DNA from: Smittia aterrima
Lineage: Eukaryota; Arthropoda; Insecta; Diptera; Chironomidae
Direction: 5' to 3'
DNA length: 64,000 nt
Assembly: GCA_033063855.1 (NCBI GenBank)
Contig: CP093829.1
Coordinates: 23,715,537 to 23,779,536, forward strand
The notes below the pieces were generated by a model. It searched no databases. It saw only the letters and a list, made by a program, of their open reading frames with translations, and was not told the DNA's origin. Made by a program: the position numbers and the translations under genes. Position 1 is the first letter of the stretch. Each line of letters begins with the position of its first letter. This document shows positions 26,401 through 37,445 of the stretch, piece after piece.

Positions 26401-29400
26401 GTTAATTGAATTTGATGGATTTTTGTAAGCGAGATATTGCTTTTGACAGCTGACACGAAGAGTTCTATTAAATGGCACGAAGGAATTAAGTGAATCAAAT
26501 GAGTTTTAGCTGCGGAGAACTTGTTGATCGCGAGTTTGTTCCTGTTCTGACGATAATTTTAGAGTTAAGCGTTGACAACAAAATAACGAGTCGATTAAAC
26601 GCGCTGATTGAATTGCGTGAACGTTAAAACAAAACTTTTAAGAAAACTTAGCGATGCGGGTCGTGTTGGTTGTAACAATTATCGCTGACGATTGTGCAAA
26701 TCACTTGATGGCCTCAATCAACATGTGAAAGTTCTCCATTGCTCATCTCTAGCAACGTGAGATGATGGACAACGTTTAATGAAGTCTCAGCGTGACTTCG
26801 ACTCTAAATCATTTCAATCCGAAATTAATGATGAAAGACATGCTCGACGGAGGACAAAGTGAACAAGTCCCATAATGTCAACGTTTCGACTTCTATTTAT
26901 AATCGTATTTCTTATTACGCAAGCTAAACCACAAAGGAAAAAAATCTATAATTGAATGAGCGCTTATGATGTCATGAGATTCTTTTGGATTTCTTCTTGA
27001 AGTGGTCAGCTTAGGATGAGAATCTTTTTACTTTTTAAAAAGAATATTTTTGAAATGATGTCACAAACAGAAAAGTTGAAAGATTCTTCAAAATGATGAA
27101 TCATGAAGGTAACTTAATCTTGAGGTGATAATGACGTTTCCTTCTCTTCCGCGTCAAGAGATAAATTGTCTCGCTTGACTTGGTGAGTTCATTAGAGAAT
27201 TCATTCAAGCTTTTAATGCGAAGATTGTTTGCTTTTCTTCAAAAAGCCTCGAGAAGTCTTCAAAATGCTTCTTAAAAAGAAAACACGCGAAAGAATCAAT
27301 CGAGGGAGGATTGGATAAATAAAGCGACTTTTTCTTCTCCTAAACGAAAATATTTTTGTTTCCGCCCGATAACAACTTCAACTTGTTGCTTTTCCCCAGA
27401 GGCGGAAGCCGCGTTCAACTCGAGCGACGCGGTCTGTTTGCGGCATTTAAAATTAAAAATCAATTCTCTCATGGTGGAGAACAAAGAGCTTCAAGCACAG
27501 CCGGGCCTTTGTTTTAAATACCGTTTAGGGTCGCCAACAAAAATCATCAATCAGGAGCGATTATTCAATTAACTTTGATTCATGACTCGAGCAAGCCGTT
27601 AAAGCCAATCAATTATCTCATCAATCTTGAGAAACTGCTGATGTCTCTCGAGATTTTATTATCTGTTCAATGTGAAGCGTGCGAAGCAATTCAGGAAAAA
27701 AGTGAATTCATGAAATTATATTTTTATTTAATTACAGCGAGACTGAGCGGTATGTGAAGCTTCGATGGCAAGATTTACGTGTTGGTGACATCGTTCACTT
27801 ATCAAATAACGAAACTATTCCCGCTGACATTCTAATGTTGAAGTCATCAGAGCCTCAAGGCATTTGCTACATCGAAACGTGTGATTTGGATGGCGAAACG
27901 AGTCTTAAGCGACGACAAGTCGTTCGAGGATTCACGGAGAAGCAATCAAACTTTTCGCCAAGCAAATTTATCAGCAAACTTGAAATCGACTTGCCAACAA
28001 CCAAAATTTATCGTTTTCACGGAGCAATTGTTCATCCCTCAGGAGAGCGTGTTCCAATATCCACGGACAATCTGCTACTAAGAGAGAGTCGATTGAAGGT
28101 GAGTTGCGTGACATGTCTTTAGAGAATCTTTTTGATTTATATTGTCTCATCCATCAGAACACATCCTACGTCGAAGGAGTCGTTGTTTATGCGGGTCACG
28201 AGACGAAGGCGATGCTGAACAACAGCGGGCCTCGTTATAAACGCTCCCAACTCGAACAAAAGATGAATATTGACGTCGTCTGGTGCGTGATAATTCTCAT
28301 CTTGCTTTGCTCTGTCGGAGCTTTTGGCTGTCAACTTTGGATGAAAAATTACATGAACAAGAATGTTCCATTCATTCTCGATGAATATGATCCTTGGGAA
28401 GGATTTTGGATGTTCTTCCGACTCGTCATCATCTTGCAGGTACTTTGTAGAAATATTTAATCCTCAAATTCATAATTTAATAATAAAATTCTTTTAGATT
28501 TTAATTCCTCTTGCACTTTACGTGACAATTGAAGTTTGTAAAGTCCTTCAAGTCTTCATAATACATAACAGTCTGGATCTGTACGACCCACATTCGGACA
28601 AACGAACAGAATGTCGAGCAATGAACATTACAGAAGAGCTCGGGCAGGTTCAATATGTTTTCAGTGACAAGACAGGAACTTTAACAGAGAATCGAATGAT
28701 CTTTCGTCGATGTACAATCGCAGGCGTAGATTACAATCATCCACCAAGTGAGGAAGAGAAAATAAGTTTGCCACATGCTCCAATACCGCCAGTCGTGCCT
28801 AACACAAACCTTCAACTTGATTTGTCGCATTGCGATACCAATGGACGAATAAGTCAGCACGCTCAACGCTGTCGAGAGTTCTTTACTGTTATGGCTTTGT
28901 GCAACACAGTTGTTGTTTCTGAGTCGCCTCATCGTGATAATATGAATGCGAGTGGAATGATTGAACTGAATGATGAATCGGGAGTGACAATTGTCAAGCC
29001 ATCAGATCCACTTATCAATAGCAGCAACGAACTTTACCTGAGGTTGTCTGAATCGCGTTCGATTACGCCTTCGCCTCCGCCAAATAATCTCTTGCATTTG
29101 AAGACGACTCAACATGTTCCTTCGCTTTCGCCTATCAGCAGTTCCGCTGAGTCTTCACCAGAGTCTGAGTCACCTCCAATGCGAATTAAAGCTGTGACAC
29201 CTACAGAGAGGGTTAGATCGATTGTTTCCAAACTGCCAATGGTCCCACAACTCCTAGCAACTGGACGCTCTGTCAAAAAGTTCCACATCAATTCAAAGCA
29301 AAAATTCCTTCAAGTTACAAAACCGCGCAGACCAAAGGCTCCAAAGCCAATCTACGAGGCTGAATCACCTGATGAGTTAGCACTTGTTAACTCAGCGTAC

Positions 29401-31594
29401 GCTTATGGTTTCATCCTTGAAAACCGCAATCCAAACACCGTCCTTATCAACGAACCTGGCGAAGGTCCCGTCGAGTACGATATCCTAAAGATTCTACCAT
29501 TTGATTCGAATCGCAAGTGCATGTCGATTGTTCTTCGGAAGATTGGAGGACACGAAGTCATTCTTTATACGAAAGGAGCAGACAGCACAATCATGCCATC
29601 GCTAGCTCCAATCGCAATGGACACAGAAGAGTTTACATTACGTGAGCAAACGGAAAATCAACTTGAACTTTATGCGAAGCAAGGTTTGCGAGTTCTTTTA
29701 GTAGCCAAACGAATTTTGAATCCCATCGAGTTCTCTGAGTGGTATTCTCAGCATCAAGAATGTGAAATGTCGACTGAGGGACGAGAAAATAAAGTTCGAG
29801 AGTCGTTCGGATTATTAGAGAGGAATCTAACTTTAATTGGAGCGACAGGAATCGAAGATCGACTTCAAGAAAATGTTCCTGAAACAATTGCTGCTCTTTT
29901 AGACGCTGGGATTGTCGTTTGGGTGTTGACTGGTGATAAAACGGAAACTGCAATCAATGTCGCATTTTCCGCAAAACTCTTTCACTCACAAATGGAGATT
30001 TTGAAGCTGACTGCTCGTTCTCGCGATGCTGCTGAGAATTGCATCAAATTCTACATGAGCGAGATCGAGAATCAACTCGTTGAGACTGGAGAATCGAATC
30101 TCAAAAACCGAGCATTAGTGATTGATGGAAAAACTTTGACTTTCGTGCTCGATCCTAAATCAAATCTCACCGCTCCCTTCCTCGAACTGACAAGATATTG
30201 TGCCAGCGTTCTCTGCTGTCGATCAACTCCACTTCAAAAAGCTTTTCTTGTTAAAGTCGTCAAGGAAGAACTGAAAATGTCAACTCTAGCTATCGGAGAT
30301 GGAGCAAATGATGTCAGCATGATTCAAATGGCTGACGTTGGTGTTGGAATCTGCGGACAGGAAGGAATGCAAGCTGTGATGGCGAGTGACTTCGCAATTG
30401 CAAAATTCAGAATTCTCGAAAAGCTTTTATTAGTTCACGGGCATCTCAATTACGATCGACTTGCAAGACTAATCATTTACTTTTTCTATAAGAATGCTGT
30501 AAGTTTGTGATAAGCTTAAAACTTTGGGTTCGTTTAACTTTTGACATTTCTTTTGCAGACTTTTGTGTTCGTTCTATTCTGGTTCCAACTCTACTGCGGA
30601 TTTTCTGGATCCGTCATGATGGAGCAGATGTACGTTATGATTTACAATTTCATGTTCACCGCTGCACCGCCGCTAGCCATCGGAGCTTATGAGAAGAGAC
30701 TCCACGAAGGTTTACTTTCGAAGAATCCAAGACTTTATCGCTACGTAAGTTAAATCTCATTCACTTCTAACAACTTTGACTAAATGAAATTCTTTCAGGG
30801 TCGACTTGGAAAAGGATATCGCAATCAGTTCTGGTTGGTAATGTTGGATTCGCTTTGGCAAAGTCTCGTGATATTCTTCATTGCTGTCAATACTTACGAA
30901 GGCCTCGACATCGGAATCTGGCAATTCGGAGCAACAATCGTCTCTTCGTGCCTCATCACCATGCTGTGCCATTTCGCTTTAGAAGTTCGAACTTGGGTAA
31001 GTTTCTTTGATATAAGACAAACGAGATTTTAATTAATTTTCATTGAACAGACAATAATTCACATCGGAGCCATTGCTATGAGCTTAGCATCGTTTTATAT
31101 TTTCGCCTTCATCTACAACTCAATGTGTACTTCATGCTTAGGACTTCCGAACACCGCCAAAACAATCCATGATGCTATGTCCTCCTTGCTCTACTATTTG
31201 ATAATTTTTCTTTCGCCTGTGCTCGCTCTTCTGCCCAGATTCTTTATTAAAATGATGAAGAACACGCTGAGACCAAGTGATGACATAATTGTTCAGGTTG
31301 AAGTTCGAAATGAACTCAAACGAGGTGAGAAACTGCTGGCGTCATTATCGAGTCGATCGACATCGAAGTCGTCAATCTTCAGGTGAATTGAGATAATGGA
31401 AAATTTCTTTTGGTTTTTTTCTCTCACGTTTTGTTTTGTTCGCACGTTTTCGCACCAAGAAATTTTTTGTTTGATCATTCTCACGTTTTTATTTAATCAA
31501 TTGATCTTTCTTCATTGTCTCATAATAATTTCCTTTCTTTTCGCTTCGCAGAATCAATCACGACAAGAACAAAACTGTGAGCACAATCAGTTGA
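14497..31594 (+). CDS. P4-type phospholipid flippase, ATP10 class
   Basis: Eight coding exons: 14497-15365, 27738-28098, 28158-28439, 28498-30498, 30559-30744, 30799-30996, 31051-31382 and 31552-31594. They give 1423 aa. P4-ATPases flip phospholipids to the cytosolic leaflet and usually need a CDC50 partner. The first 150 residues are a Ser/Arg/His-rich cytosolic tail. Then come the family signature LPKNLLEQFHRVANLYFIF (M1), the A-domain DGET, the phosphorylation site DKTGT (Asp near 561) in exon 4, KGAD, the nucleotide-domain DDKTE-like GDKTETA, and GDGANDVSMIQ. The C-terminal membrane helices follow. The RRQVVRGF segment and the CRAMNITEELGQ segment point to ATP10 (Drosophila CG33298). M4 reads PLAL where most flippases have PISL. 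If the last intron is retained, a TGA at 31384-31386 ends the protein at 1410 aa. ATGs at 14406 and 14475 precede the start. Confidence 0.92.
15366..27737 (+). other. 12.4-kb intron of the ATP10-type gene
   Basis: The donor CATGG/gtgagt is at 15366 and the acceptor attacag ends at 27737; the split Gly codon is restored exactly. Inside I found only open frames under 110 codons on either strand, none with a domain, a plausible start or a splice context. No tRNA or transposon was recognised. There are short GA-rich runs (22557-22577). All other introns in coding sequence here are far shorter, so this one may hold regulatory DNA. Confidence 0.7.
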
Positions 31595-32950
31595 GAACTG
31601 AAATCAAAGAATCGCGAACGATGTTGGATGAGCAGCTTGTTGATTATTGCTTAGAGATATAAAGGATACTATGACTCAGGACGTGAAAGAAAAGATTTAT
31701 GTGAGAAGTTGTTAAAGGTTTTATAGAAGAAAAATGCATTTCGTCGTTTGGAGGAGACTTTCGAAGCTAAAGCTGATGATGTCTTAAAGTATTTTGCCAT
31801 AAATGTTATTTATTAAAAAGAGAAAACGAGAATATGACAATTAAAGAAAGTTAAATCGACCGCTCTGCTTTCAACTGTAGCGAAGAAATTTCATTGTGTG
31901 ATCAAACATTAAAACTCGAACATTTTGAGGAATAATCTCTTTTCAACTCTTTCTCCTCTTTTGAAACATTAAACTCTGAAATTCGGTCGGTTAAGCTCCA
32001 GATTTTCTTCAAACAGCTTTGTATCAAAAGCTTTTAAAATTAAAAGAAAGAAAAAATATCAAAAATGTTTAAAAACCTAACGCCTCCTTGCAACTCTTAC
32101 CGTGCATCGTTTAGTGGCCTTAAAATGTCAAATGATAGAACTAATCAAAGCCAGACGATAAATGTGAATCATTTTTTATCGCTTAGACAAAAACTTGTGA
32201 CTGTGATAAACGATAACTTTAAATCGAAAGAAAGATAAAGATTGTTGACAATGAAAATCTCGCCATTAGTTTTATCCGGATTTGTTCATTGTTTCACTGT
32301 TAAACATATCCAGAATTATTAGAAGTTTTCAATTCTCGGGCATCGAAAAGATTTCTCAGAAGAGAAAAGAAAAGTTCATCTCCTTTGCTGATTTCTTCAA
32401 AACTGTCTTGCCCCATGAACCTCCAAATTTAATCTTGATCTAGAACTCAGCACAAAGTTCCAATGAGTTGGTTTGATTTAGAGACGTTTCACTCTAACTG
32501 CCCAAATCATAATTCGTATTTTCTAGTGGATTTGTCTGACTTCGAATTGCCTAGAGCAAACGAGTCTAGAAACCAGCACTGAGTTCGATAATAATTGCTG
32601 ATTAATGCTTAGTCATGACTTGGGGCTTTTGCTAAGTTTCACTTCTTAGAAAAAACGTTTGTATTGTTAATTTATAAGTGATTCGATTTTAGAAATGCAA
32701 TGAAGTCAATAAATATTAGAAAATTGTTTTCACAAAAAAAAAGTTTTTTCGACGAAAATATTTTTATTTCAGATTCGAGAAGTTTTATGATGAAGCTGCT
32801 GATCTTGATCAATTTCAAATTGCGCAATATTTTGATTAAAGTTGAAATGTTATCGCATCATGAAAGTGGAGCAAGTTCGAGATTTATGAGCATCGATTGC
32901 ATTCATTCGCAAGTTTTCAGTTGAAGTCGAAAGATTATAAAATATTCGCA
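31595..32950. other. Gap between the ATP10-type gene and the Spätzle-like array
   Basis: About 1.36 kb with the 3' UTR of the ATPase and the upstream region of the first Spätzle-like gene. It is AT-rich, with no supported ORF. TCAGTT at 32917-32922 could be the initiator of the first array gene, 32 bases before its ATG. Confidence 0.4.
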
Positions 32951-33514
32951 ATGAATATTTTCGCGATTTTTCTTCTTTTGATACATTTTGTCAATTCATT
33001 TGATCAATTGCCTTGTGAATCGAAGTTTTGTGAAGAAGATCCAAACTACCCTGAGCAAATTTTAAATTCTCTTGAACTCTGGAAGTTCAATTTCGATTCA
33101 GAGTCAACGCGAAGTGTCAAACGATCTACAAATGAATTCATTGTCGAGACGAAACTCTGTCAATCGAGAGTTTCTTTCCTTCGACCACAGAAACTTAAAA
33201 ACTCAGAGGGAAAGCTTCGAACTACAGTGAATCATGGCAATTACACTCAAGTCATTAGGTTCGAGACTTGTTCAGCCGAGAACTTCCCATGCACTTTCAA
33301 CATTTTCCCGGACAAAACCAAATCATTCTGCAATCAAAATTATTCACCTTACACTTTGTTGGCCCTGGACGAAGAGCGAGGCTGCGTTGTGCCCGAGGAG
33401 TTTCCTATCCCGACATCCTGTGATTGTGTAATTGAGAAGAAAGATTTGCTTCGAGGCGTCACTCAAGATTTGTTAGGAAGAAAAATCATAAAGTTCAATA
33501 AATCAACTAATTGA
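32951..33514 (+). CDS. Spätzle-like cystine-knot protein A (intronless)
   Basis: A single exon of 187 aa that starts the array. Residues 1-17 are a clear signal peptide (MNIFAIFLLLIHFVNSF). A short prodomain follows, with a KR-S dibasic site about 15 residues before the first knot cysteine. The knot aligns with Spätzle C-106: LC, RPQKL, the strand YTQVIRFETC, PC, FCNQ, and the end FPIPTSCDC. This is the member most like classical Spätzle in the strand before the second cysteine. It has an extra cysteine (ERGCVV), and serine replaces the first Cys of the CC-x-C ending. It lacks both the signal-peptide intron and the knot intron of the long members, so a retrocopy origin is possible. The expected role is an extracellular ligand or modulator of Toll-type receptors; that is inference. 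Confidence 0.85.
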   Translation: MNIFAIFLLLIHFVNSFDQLPCESKFCEEDPNYPEQILNSLELWKFNFDSESTRSVKRSTNEFIVETKLCQSRVSFLRPQKLKNSEGKLRTTVNHGNYTQVIRFETCSAENFPCTFNIFPDKTKSFCNQNYSPYTLLALDEERGCVVPEEFPIPTSCDCVIEKKDLLRGVTQDLLGRKIIKFNKSTN

Positions 33515-33695
33515 TGATTCATCATATTCACTCACGATAACTTGGAGCGGTCGACTCTCTCGTTTTGGTTTTCCGCTCAAACCGGCTTCGTAACAATGAA
33601 CCTGAGTGAATATCTTGTCAGCTCTTCTTCAGTTGCTTTTGGTATTTATGTTAGTGAGGAAGCTCAAGCTCAAGTTGAATAAAGTTTTAATCAAA

Positions 33696-34433
33696 ATGAA
33701 ATATTTTTTGTGGATTTCTTGTTTGTCAATTGTCTTAGCAAGTTCTGTAAGTTGCTTTGTCTTTAAGCTTCAAATAAATCATTTTCTAAATTGTTTTAGT
33801 TTGCAATAAAATGTGATTTCCGGTATTCTGAAGACGATCAACATTACCCTGAGCACATTATCGATGCTTTAGTCGGACGTTCGTTTCCGATTGAAACGAC
33901 TTCAGAAGGTTCAAAAGAGTTTCAATGCGACGACTATGAAGACCTTGACGATAATGGAACGAGCTTAGTTGACTTTATTAACAGTCGATTTGATGAAACG
34001 ACTCTTACAAGAGACACTACAATTGATGACGAGGTTGATTCCGAGTCTCTTTGTTGCACAACGAAGAAGATAATTCGTCCAAGAAGTCTCCCGAGCGTCG
34101 TCAATAACAAACTCGTTACTGTCGTAAATCACGGCGAATTTTCTCAAACTGTTGAGATCGAGGAGTGCACGTGAGTTTAATTTTCACTAATTAATTAGTG
34201 AAGCGTGTTAATTGATTCTTATTTTTTCGGTAAACAGCGACGCAAACAAACCTTGTCAGTTCGATCAAAACTTCCCTCTCGGCTACATCACGAACTGTAA
34301 GCAGAAGCATCAGATGCACACAATAAAAGCTCTTAACCCAGAGAAGAATGCAATCGTAGACGAAGCAATTTATTATCCTTCGGGATGTGAATGTAAAGTT
34401 TATCAAAAGAAAGGTTTAGGCAGGAGAGCTTAG
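33696..34433 (+). CDS. Spätzle-like cystine-knot protein B (long class)
   Basis: Three exons, 33696-33746, 33800-34170 and 34238-34433, give 205 aa. Exon 1 encodes the signal peptide (MKYFLWISCLSIVLASS). The prodomain opens with IKCDF and has a second cysteine (FQCDD) about 44 residues on. An NSRF segment may be the activation site. The knot runs from SLCC through IIRPRSL, the strand FSQTVEIEEC, KPC, NCKQ and YYPSGCEC. The second intron falls in phase 2 right after the second knot cysteine, as in D, E, F and H. An additional Cys lies beside the first knot Cys. The first Cys of the CC-x-C ending is Gly. The next gene begins 259 bases downstream in the same orientation. Confidence 0.85.
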
Positions 34434-34527
34434 TAAAAACAAATTAAAAGATCTTGAGATCTCATTCTTTTATCGTTATCGAATAAGTGAAGTTTAATGA
34501 CAAAACATATGTCGCTTGAGGCATATT

Positions 34528-34538
34528 GGGAAAAACCC
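34528..34538 (+). promoter_or_regulatory. NF-kB / Dorsal-type binding site
   Basis: GGGAAAAACCC matches the 11-base Dorsal/Dif pattern GGGWDWWWCCM at every position. It lies between genes B and C, 12 bases before a TATA box and about 165 bases before the ATG of C. The role in Toll feedback is inference. Confidence 0.55.
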
Positions 34539-34549
34539 AGACGCGAGTT

Positions 34550-34555
34550 TATAAA
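34550..34555 (+). promoter_or_regulatory. TATA box of Spätzle-like gene C
   Basis: TATAAA with a start site expected near 34580, about 110 bases before the ATG of gene C. Genes D to G appear to use initiator-DPE promoters instead. Confidence 0.45.
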
Positions 34556-34692
34556 GCAAGTTGTGAGATACTTTTTAAATTGTATTCAATGAATTATTGA
34601 TGAGAAATTTATGAGCTCACTTGTCTCTCAGTTGAGTGGTGTACGGAGAACAGACAACAACTCGTTCTTAAAGTTCGCAATATTTCTTAACG

Positions 34693-35201
34693 ATGGTGAT
34701 TATCAAGAGATGTGTGTTGATGCTCTATGCTCTGTGTTTGTGTACAGTAAGCTTCAATCTTCTCTAAATCCTTTCCGATTGTAATGAAACAAATTCTTTT
34801 AGGAGCTGGCGAGCAGTTTGGTGATCAGAGAAGATTGCAATGACGTCTCTGAAGACGTCTCAGACTCTTTGGAGATCGAATGCGATAAAAGTGAACAAAG
34901 TGACGAGGACTCTGAACAATGCAAAGTAAAAAATCTTTTCATCGACCCGAACGATCTCATAAAAGCAGAAAATGATGATTGGGAGTTCGACAAGAACTTT
35001 TCTCAGCGATTCGAAGTTGAACTTTGTGAAAATGTAAACTCCTCTTGCTCGGGAGGATCAAACACAAGATGTCGTCAGCGATTCATTAAAATTGAACTTC
35101 AAGTCGTGGAAAGGAACACAAAGAAATCGGAATGTAAAACTTTTAAAATCCCAAGCAACTGTGAGTGCGCTTACTTCAGGAATTCAACAAATAAAATTTA
35201 A
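34693..35201 (+). CDS. Spätzle-like cystine-knot protein C (short class)
   Basis: Two exons, 34693-34746 and 34803-35201, give 150 aa. Exon 1 encodes 18 residues of a signal peptide. The prodomain is reduced to a short acidic stretch. The knot is in one exon: QCKVKNLFIDP, the strand FSQRFEVELCEN, SSC, RCRQRFIKIELQVV and FKIPSNCECAY. It has an extra cysteine (KKSECKTF), and Asn stands in place of the first Cys of CC-x-C. It is closest to G in this window: both share W(E/D)FD, VELCEN and IPSNCEC. AATAAA is at 35242-35247. A secreted Toll-ligand-like role is inferred from the fold only. With almost no prodomain it may not need proteolytic activation. Confidence 0.82.
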
Positions 35202-35567
35202 TATTTTGTATTTTTCTCAACCACCAATAACTAAGTAAACCAATAAAGTCTAAGATCAAATTTAATGTTAACAGAAAAGTTCTTCATTGATTTATCTTCC
35301 GTTCAAATTTTAAACTTTAAAATAAATAATAAAAGCTTTCAACGAGCGCGAGAAATTCAAAGAGCAATTTCCATTTAGCTTTGTAAACATTTTCAGTTTC
35401 CTTCTCTGTTTTTAGTTTTGACGTTCAACTCTCTTCTGGCGTTTTTTTTTCGTGATTCAATTGAAATGATTTTTTCGTGATCAGTTTATTTTTCAGTTCA
35501 CGTTTTGCTTTCGACCAGTACTGTCGTGGCTCGCGCGTTTTTCTTCTCCACTTTCCAGTGACTCATT
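35202..35567 (+). other. Gap between Spätzle-like genes C and D
   Basis: 366 bases: the polyadenylation signal of C at 35242, then AT-rich DNA and the predicted initiator-DPE promoter of D at 35495. No ORF is supported. Confidence 0.5.
35495..35526 (+). promoter_or_regulatory. Inr-DPE promoter of Spätzle-like gene D
   Basis: TCAGTT with A+1 at 35495, CGACCAG at +18 (partial motif-ten element) and TGTCG at +28 (35522-35526, four of five for the DPE). The ATG follows at +74. Confidence 0.4.
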
Positions 35568-36278
35568 ATGAATTTTTTGTTGCTGATTGTTGTTATGATT
35601 GTGAGTTTGTAGAGCTTTGCTTTTTCATGAGTTTCTGTGATTTTTTTCTGTTATTTTTAGGACTTCACAACTGCGATCATTTGCAACTTTAAGTTTATTG
35701 AGTACAATCAAAATTCTATTGAAAACAAAAGCTTCAACTTTATTGAAAGCCACGCGAGTGAAAGTTTGTCAGCACCAAAGTTAGAGCCATTCGAATGCGA
35801 TGAAGTTGAGACAGGTCGAGATTACTCAAATACTCGGCACAAATCTGTAAGTCACAAGTTCGGCTTCAGGTTTGGCTTTGAGGACGACGATGAATATGAA
35901 TCAGTTGAAGTTTGTGAGAAGATATCAAGGAATATTAGACCAGCAGCATTAAATAATATTAACAATCAGTTGAAGTCAGTTGTCAACACTGAAACATTCT
36001 CTCAGACGATTTTAACTGAAGAGTGCACGTAAGATCGTATTTCATAATAATTTATTATCAAATCATTTCACAATATTTTTTAAAGATCAATCAATCAAAG
36101 TTGCGCCGATTCTTCTTCTCTGGGATCTTCATTCTGCAAGCAAGTGTTCGTGAGAACAAAACTTCAAGCTTTTAGAGCAGACGGAGTGATCTACGAGGAA
36201 TATTTTTACTTTCCTTCAAACTGTGTTTGTCAACAGAGGAAAGCTCAACTTCAAAATTCAACTTTTAATACAATCTAA
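35568..36278 (+). CDS. Spätzle-like cystine-knot protein D (long class)
   Basis: Three exons, 35568-35600, 35661-36028 and 36086-36278, give 197 aa. The first exon is only 11 codons (MNFLLLIVVMI); the signal peptide continues into exon 2. The prodomain has IICNF and, about 45 residues later, FECDE. A GFRFGF segment followed by acids (EDDDEYE) lies before the knot; cleavage after this Arg is plausible. The knot has exactly six cysteines: VCEK, EECT, SCAD, FCKQ and FPSNCVC. Asn replaces the first Cys of CC-x-C. The phase-2 intron after the second knot Cys is shared with B, E, F and H. AATAAA is at 36297-36302. Confidence 0.85.
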
Positions 36279-36509
36279 CAAGGAAAACAGATTTCTAATA
36301 AACGTTACTTTAGTTAGAGACTTTTGAACTCTCTCAGTTTTCTCAGAATCTCGCATCTCGTGCACGCGACAACGAAGAGCGTTGAAATATAAATCGATGA
36401 ATAAATTAACGCTGATTTCCTTTTTTCTTCTCGCGACCGAGAGATTTCTGCTTAATCGTCTCTCGATTTAAACTCTCCATTCATAAGTTGATCGCGTAGT
36501 CAGATGATC

Positions 36510-36541
36510 AGTCGCTGAGAGTTTCACCATTCGGAAAGATG
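36510..36541 (+). promoter_or_regulatory. Inr-DPE promoter of Spätzle-like gene E
   Basis: TCAGTC with A+1 at 36510 and AGATG at +28 to +32 (36537-36541), a full five-of-five DPE match that overlaps the start codon. The leader would be only 29 bases. TATAAAT at about 36388 is an alternative signal. Confidence 0.35.
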
Positions 36542-37275
36542 TTAGCGAAATTTGTTTTTCTCGTTTTAGTAACAACTTTGTCTTTCGATGTGAGTAGCGA
36601 AGTGGACTTTGGAGTTGCATTAATTAAAATTAAAGTTTCTTGTAGAATGTTGTGGCGATAAATTGTAACTTCACGTTTATTGAAAGCAATGAAGATGATT
36701 TAAAGCAAGCGAAAGCTGCTCAGACACGCGTTGTCACTCCGAGTGAATCTAGTCAAGTTTTTAATTGTGTGCAAGATCGTGAGCAAGATTTTGAGTTGAC
36801 GAGAGACAACGATTCATCGAAAGCGAATTGGATTGGAAATCGTTTTAATGCACAAGACAGTTTCGAGCTGCAAGAGGTTTCATGCGTTTCAAGTAAAAGA
36901 TTTATTACTCCAAAAGCTTTAAACAACATTCACAATCGTCTCACGGCTGTGATGAACAATGCAGCGTTTGTGCAAAAGATTCAAATCACAGAATGTCGGT
37001 GAGTTAGAGGAAAAGCTCCTTTCAAAGCTTTTTATTGAACTTGAAATGTTTTTCCGCTTAGAACTGCTCGGGAACCTTGCAACGAACACATTTTTCCATC
37101 TCCGACCTTCAGATACATTTGCTGGCAAGAATATCTCATAATCAAACTGCAGGCCTACGATGGACTTGGTTCGGAATATGACGAAAACTTTTATTATCCT
37201 TCTCACTGCTCATGTCGACTTGTGAGAGTTACTCGAAGATATCGAAAGACTCAAACTAAAATTATTTATGTCTAA
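36539..37275 (+). CDS. Spätzle-like cystine-knot protein E (long class)
   Basis: Three exons, 36539-36589, 36646-36998 and 37062-37275, give 205 aa. Residues 1-17 are the signal peptide (MLAKFVFLVLVTTLSFD). The prodomain has INCNFTF and then VFNCVQ. The segment GNRFNAQ before the knot carries the Arg-Phe pair found in B, D and H. The knot has six cysteines: SCVSSKR, TECR, EPCNEH, ICWQEY and YYPSHCSC. His stands in place of the first Cys of CC-x-C. Trp after the fourth cysteine is unusual; the others have Arg, Lys or Asn there. The tail is basic (RRYRKTQTK). AATAAA is at 37302-37307. Confidence 0.85.
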
Positions 37276-37413
37276 TTAAATCTGTTCAATCAATCTGTTC
37301 AAATAAATATTTATTTAAGATTAATTTTAAGTGGAAACAAATAAAAGTCCTTTTGATGAAACATTCGACGAAATTTTGAGAAACAAACTTTGCAAAACTT
37401 TCCGCTCGCGTTC

Positions 37414-37445
37414 AGTTTCGTCTTGGCGCTCGCTGACAATTGTCG
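37414..37445 (+). promoter_or_regulatory. Inr-DPE promoter of Spätzle-like gene F
   Basis: TCAGTT with A+1 at 37414 and TGTCG at +28 (37441-37445), the same pentamer at the same spacing as in gene D. The ATG of F is at +135. Confidence 0.4.

Noticed and set aside
15366..27737. Many 60-80 codon frames inside the large flippase intron
   Set aside because: They are on both strands, overlap, and lack domains and splice logic. They look like random open frames in non-coding DNA.
33567..33574. Second NF-kB-like site, GGTTTTCC, between genes A and B
   Set aside because: It lacks the full GGG...CC pattern; an eight-base match is too weak in AT-rich DNA.
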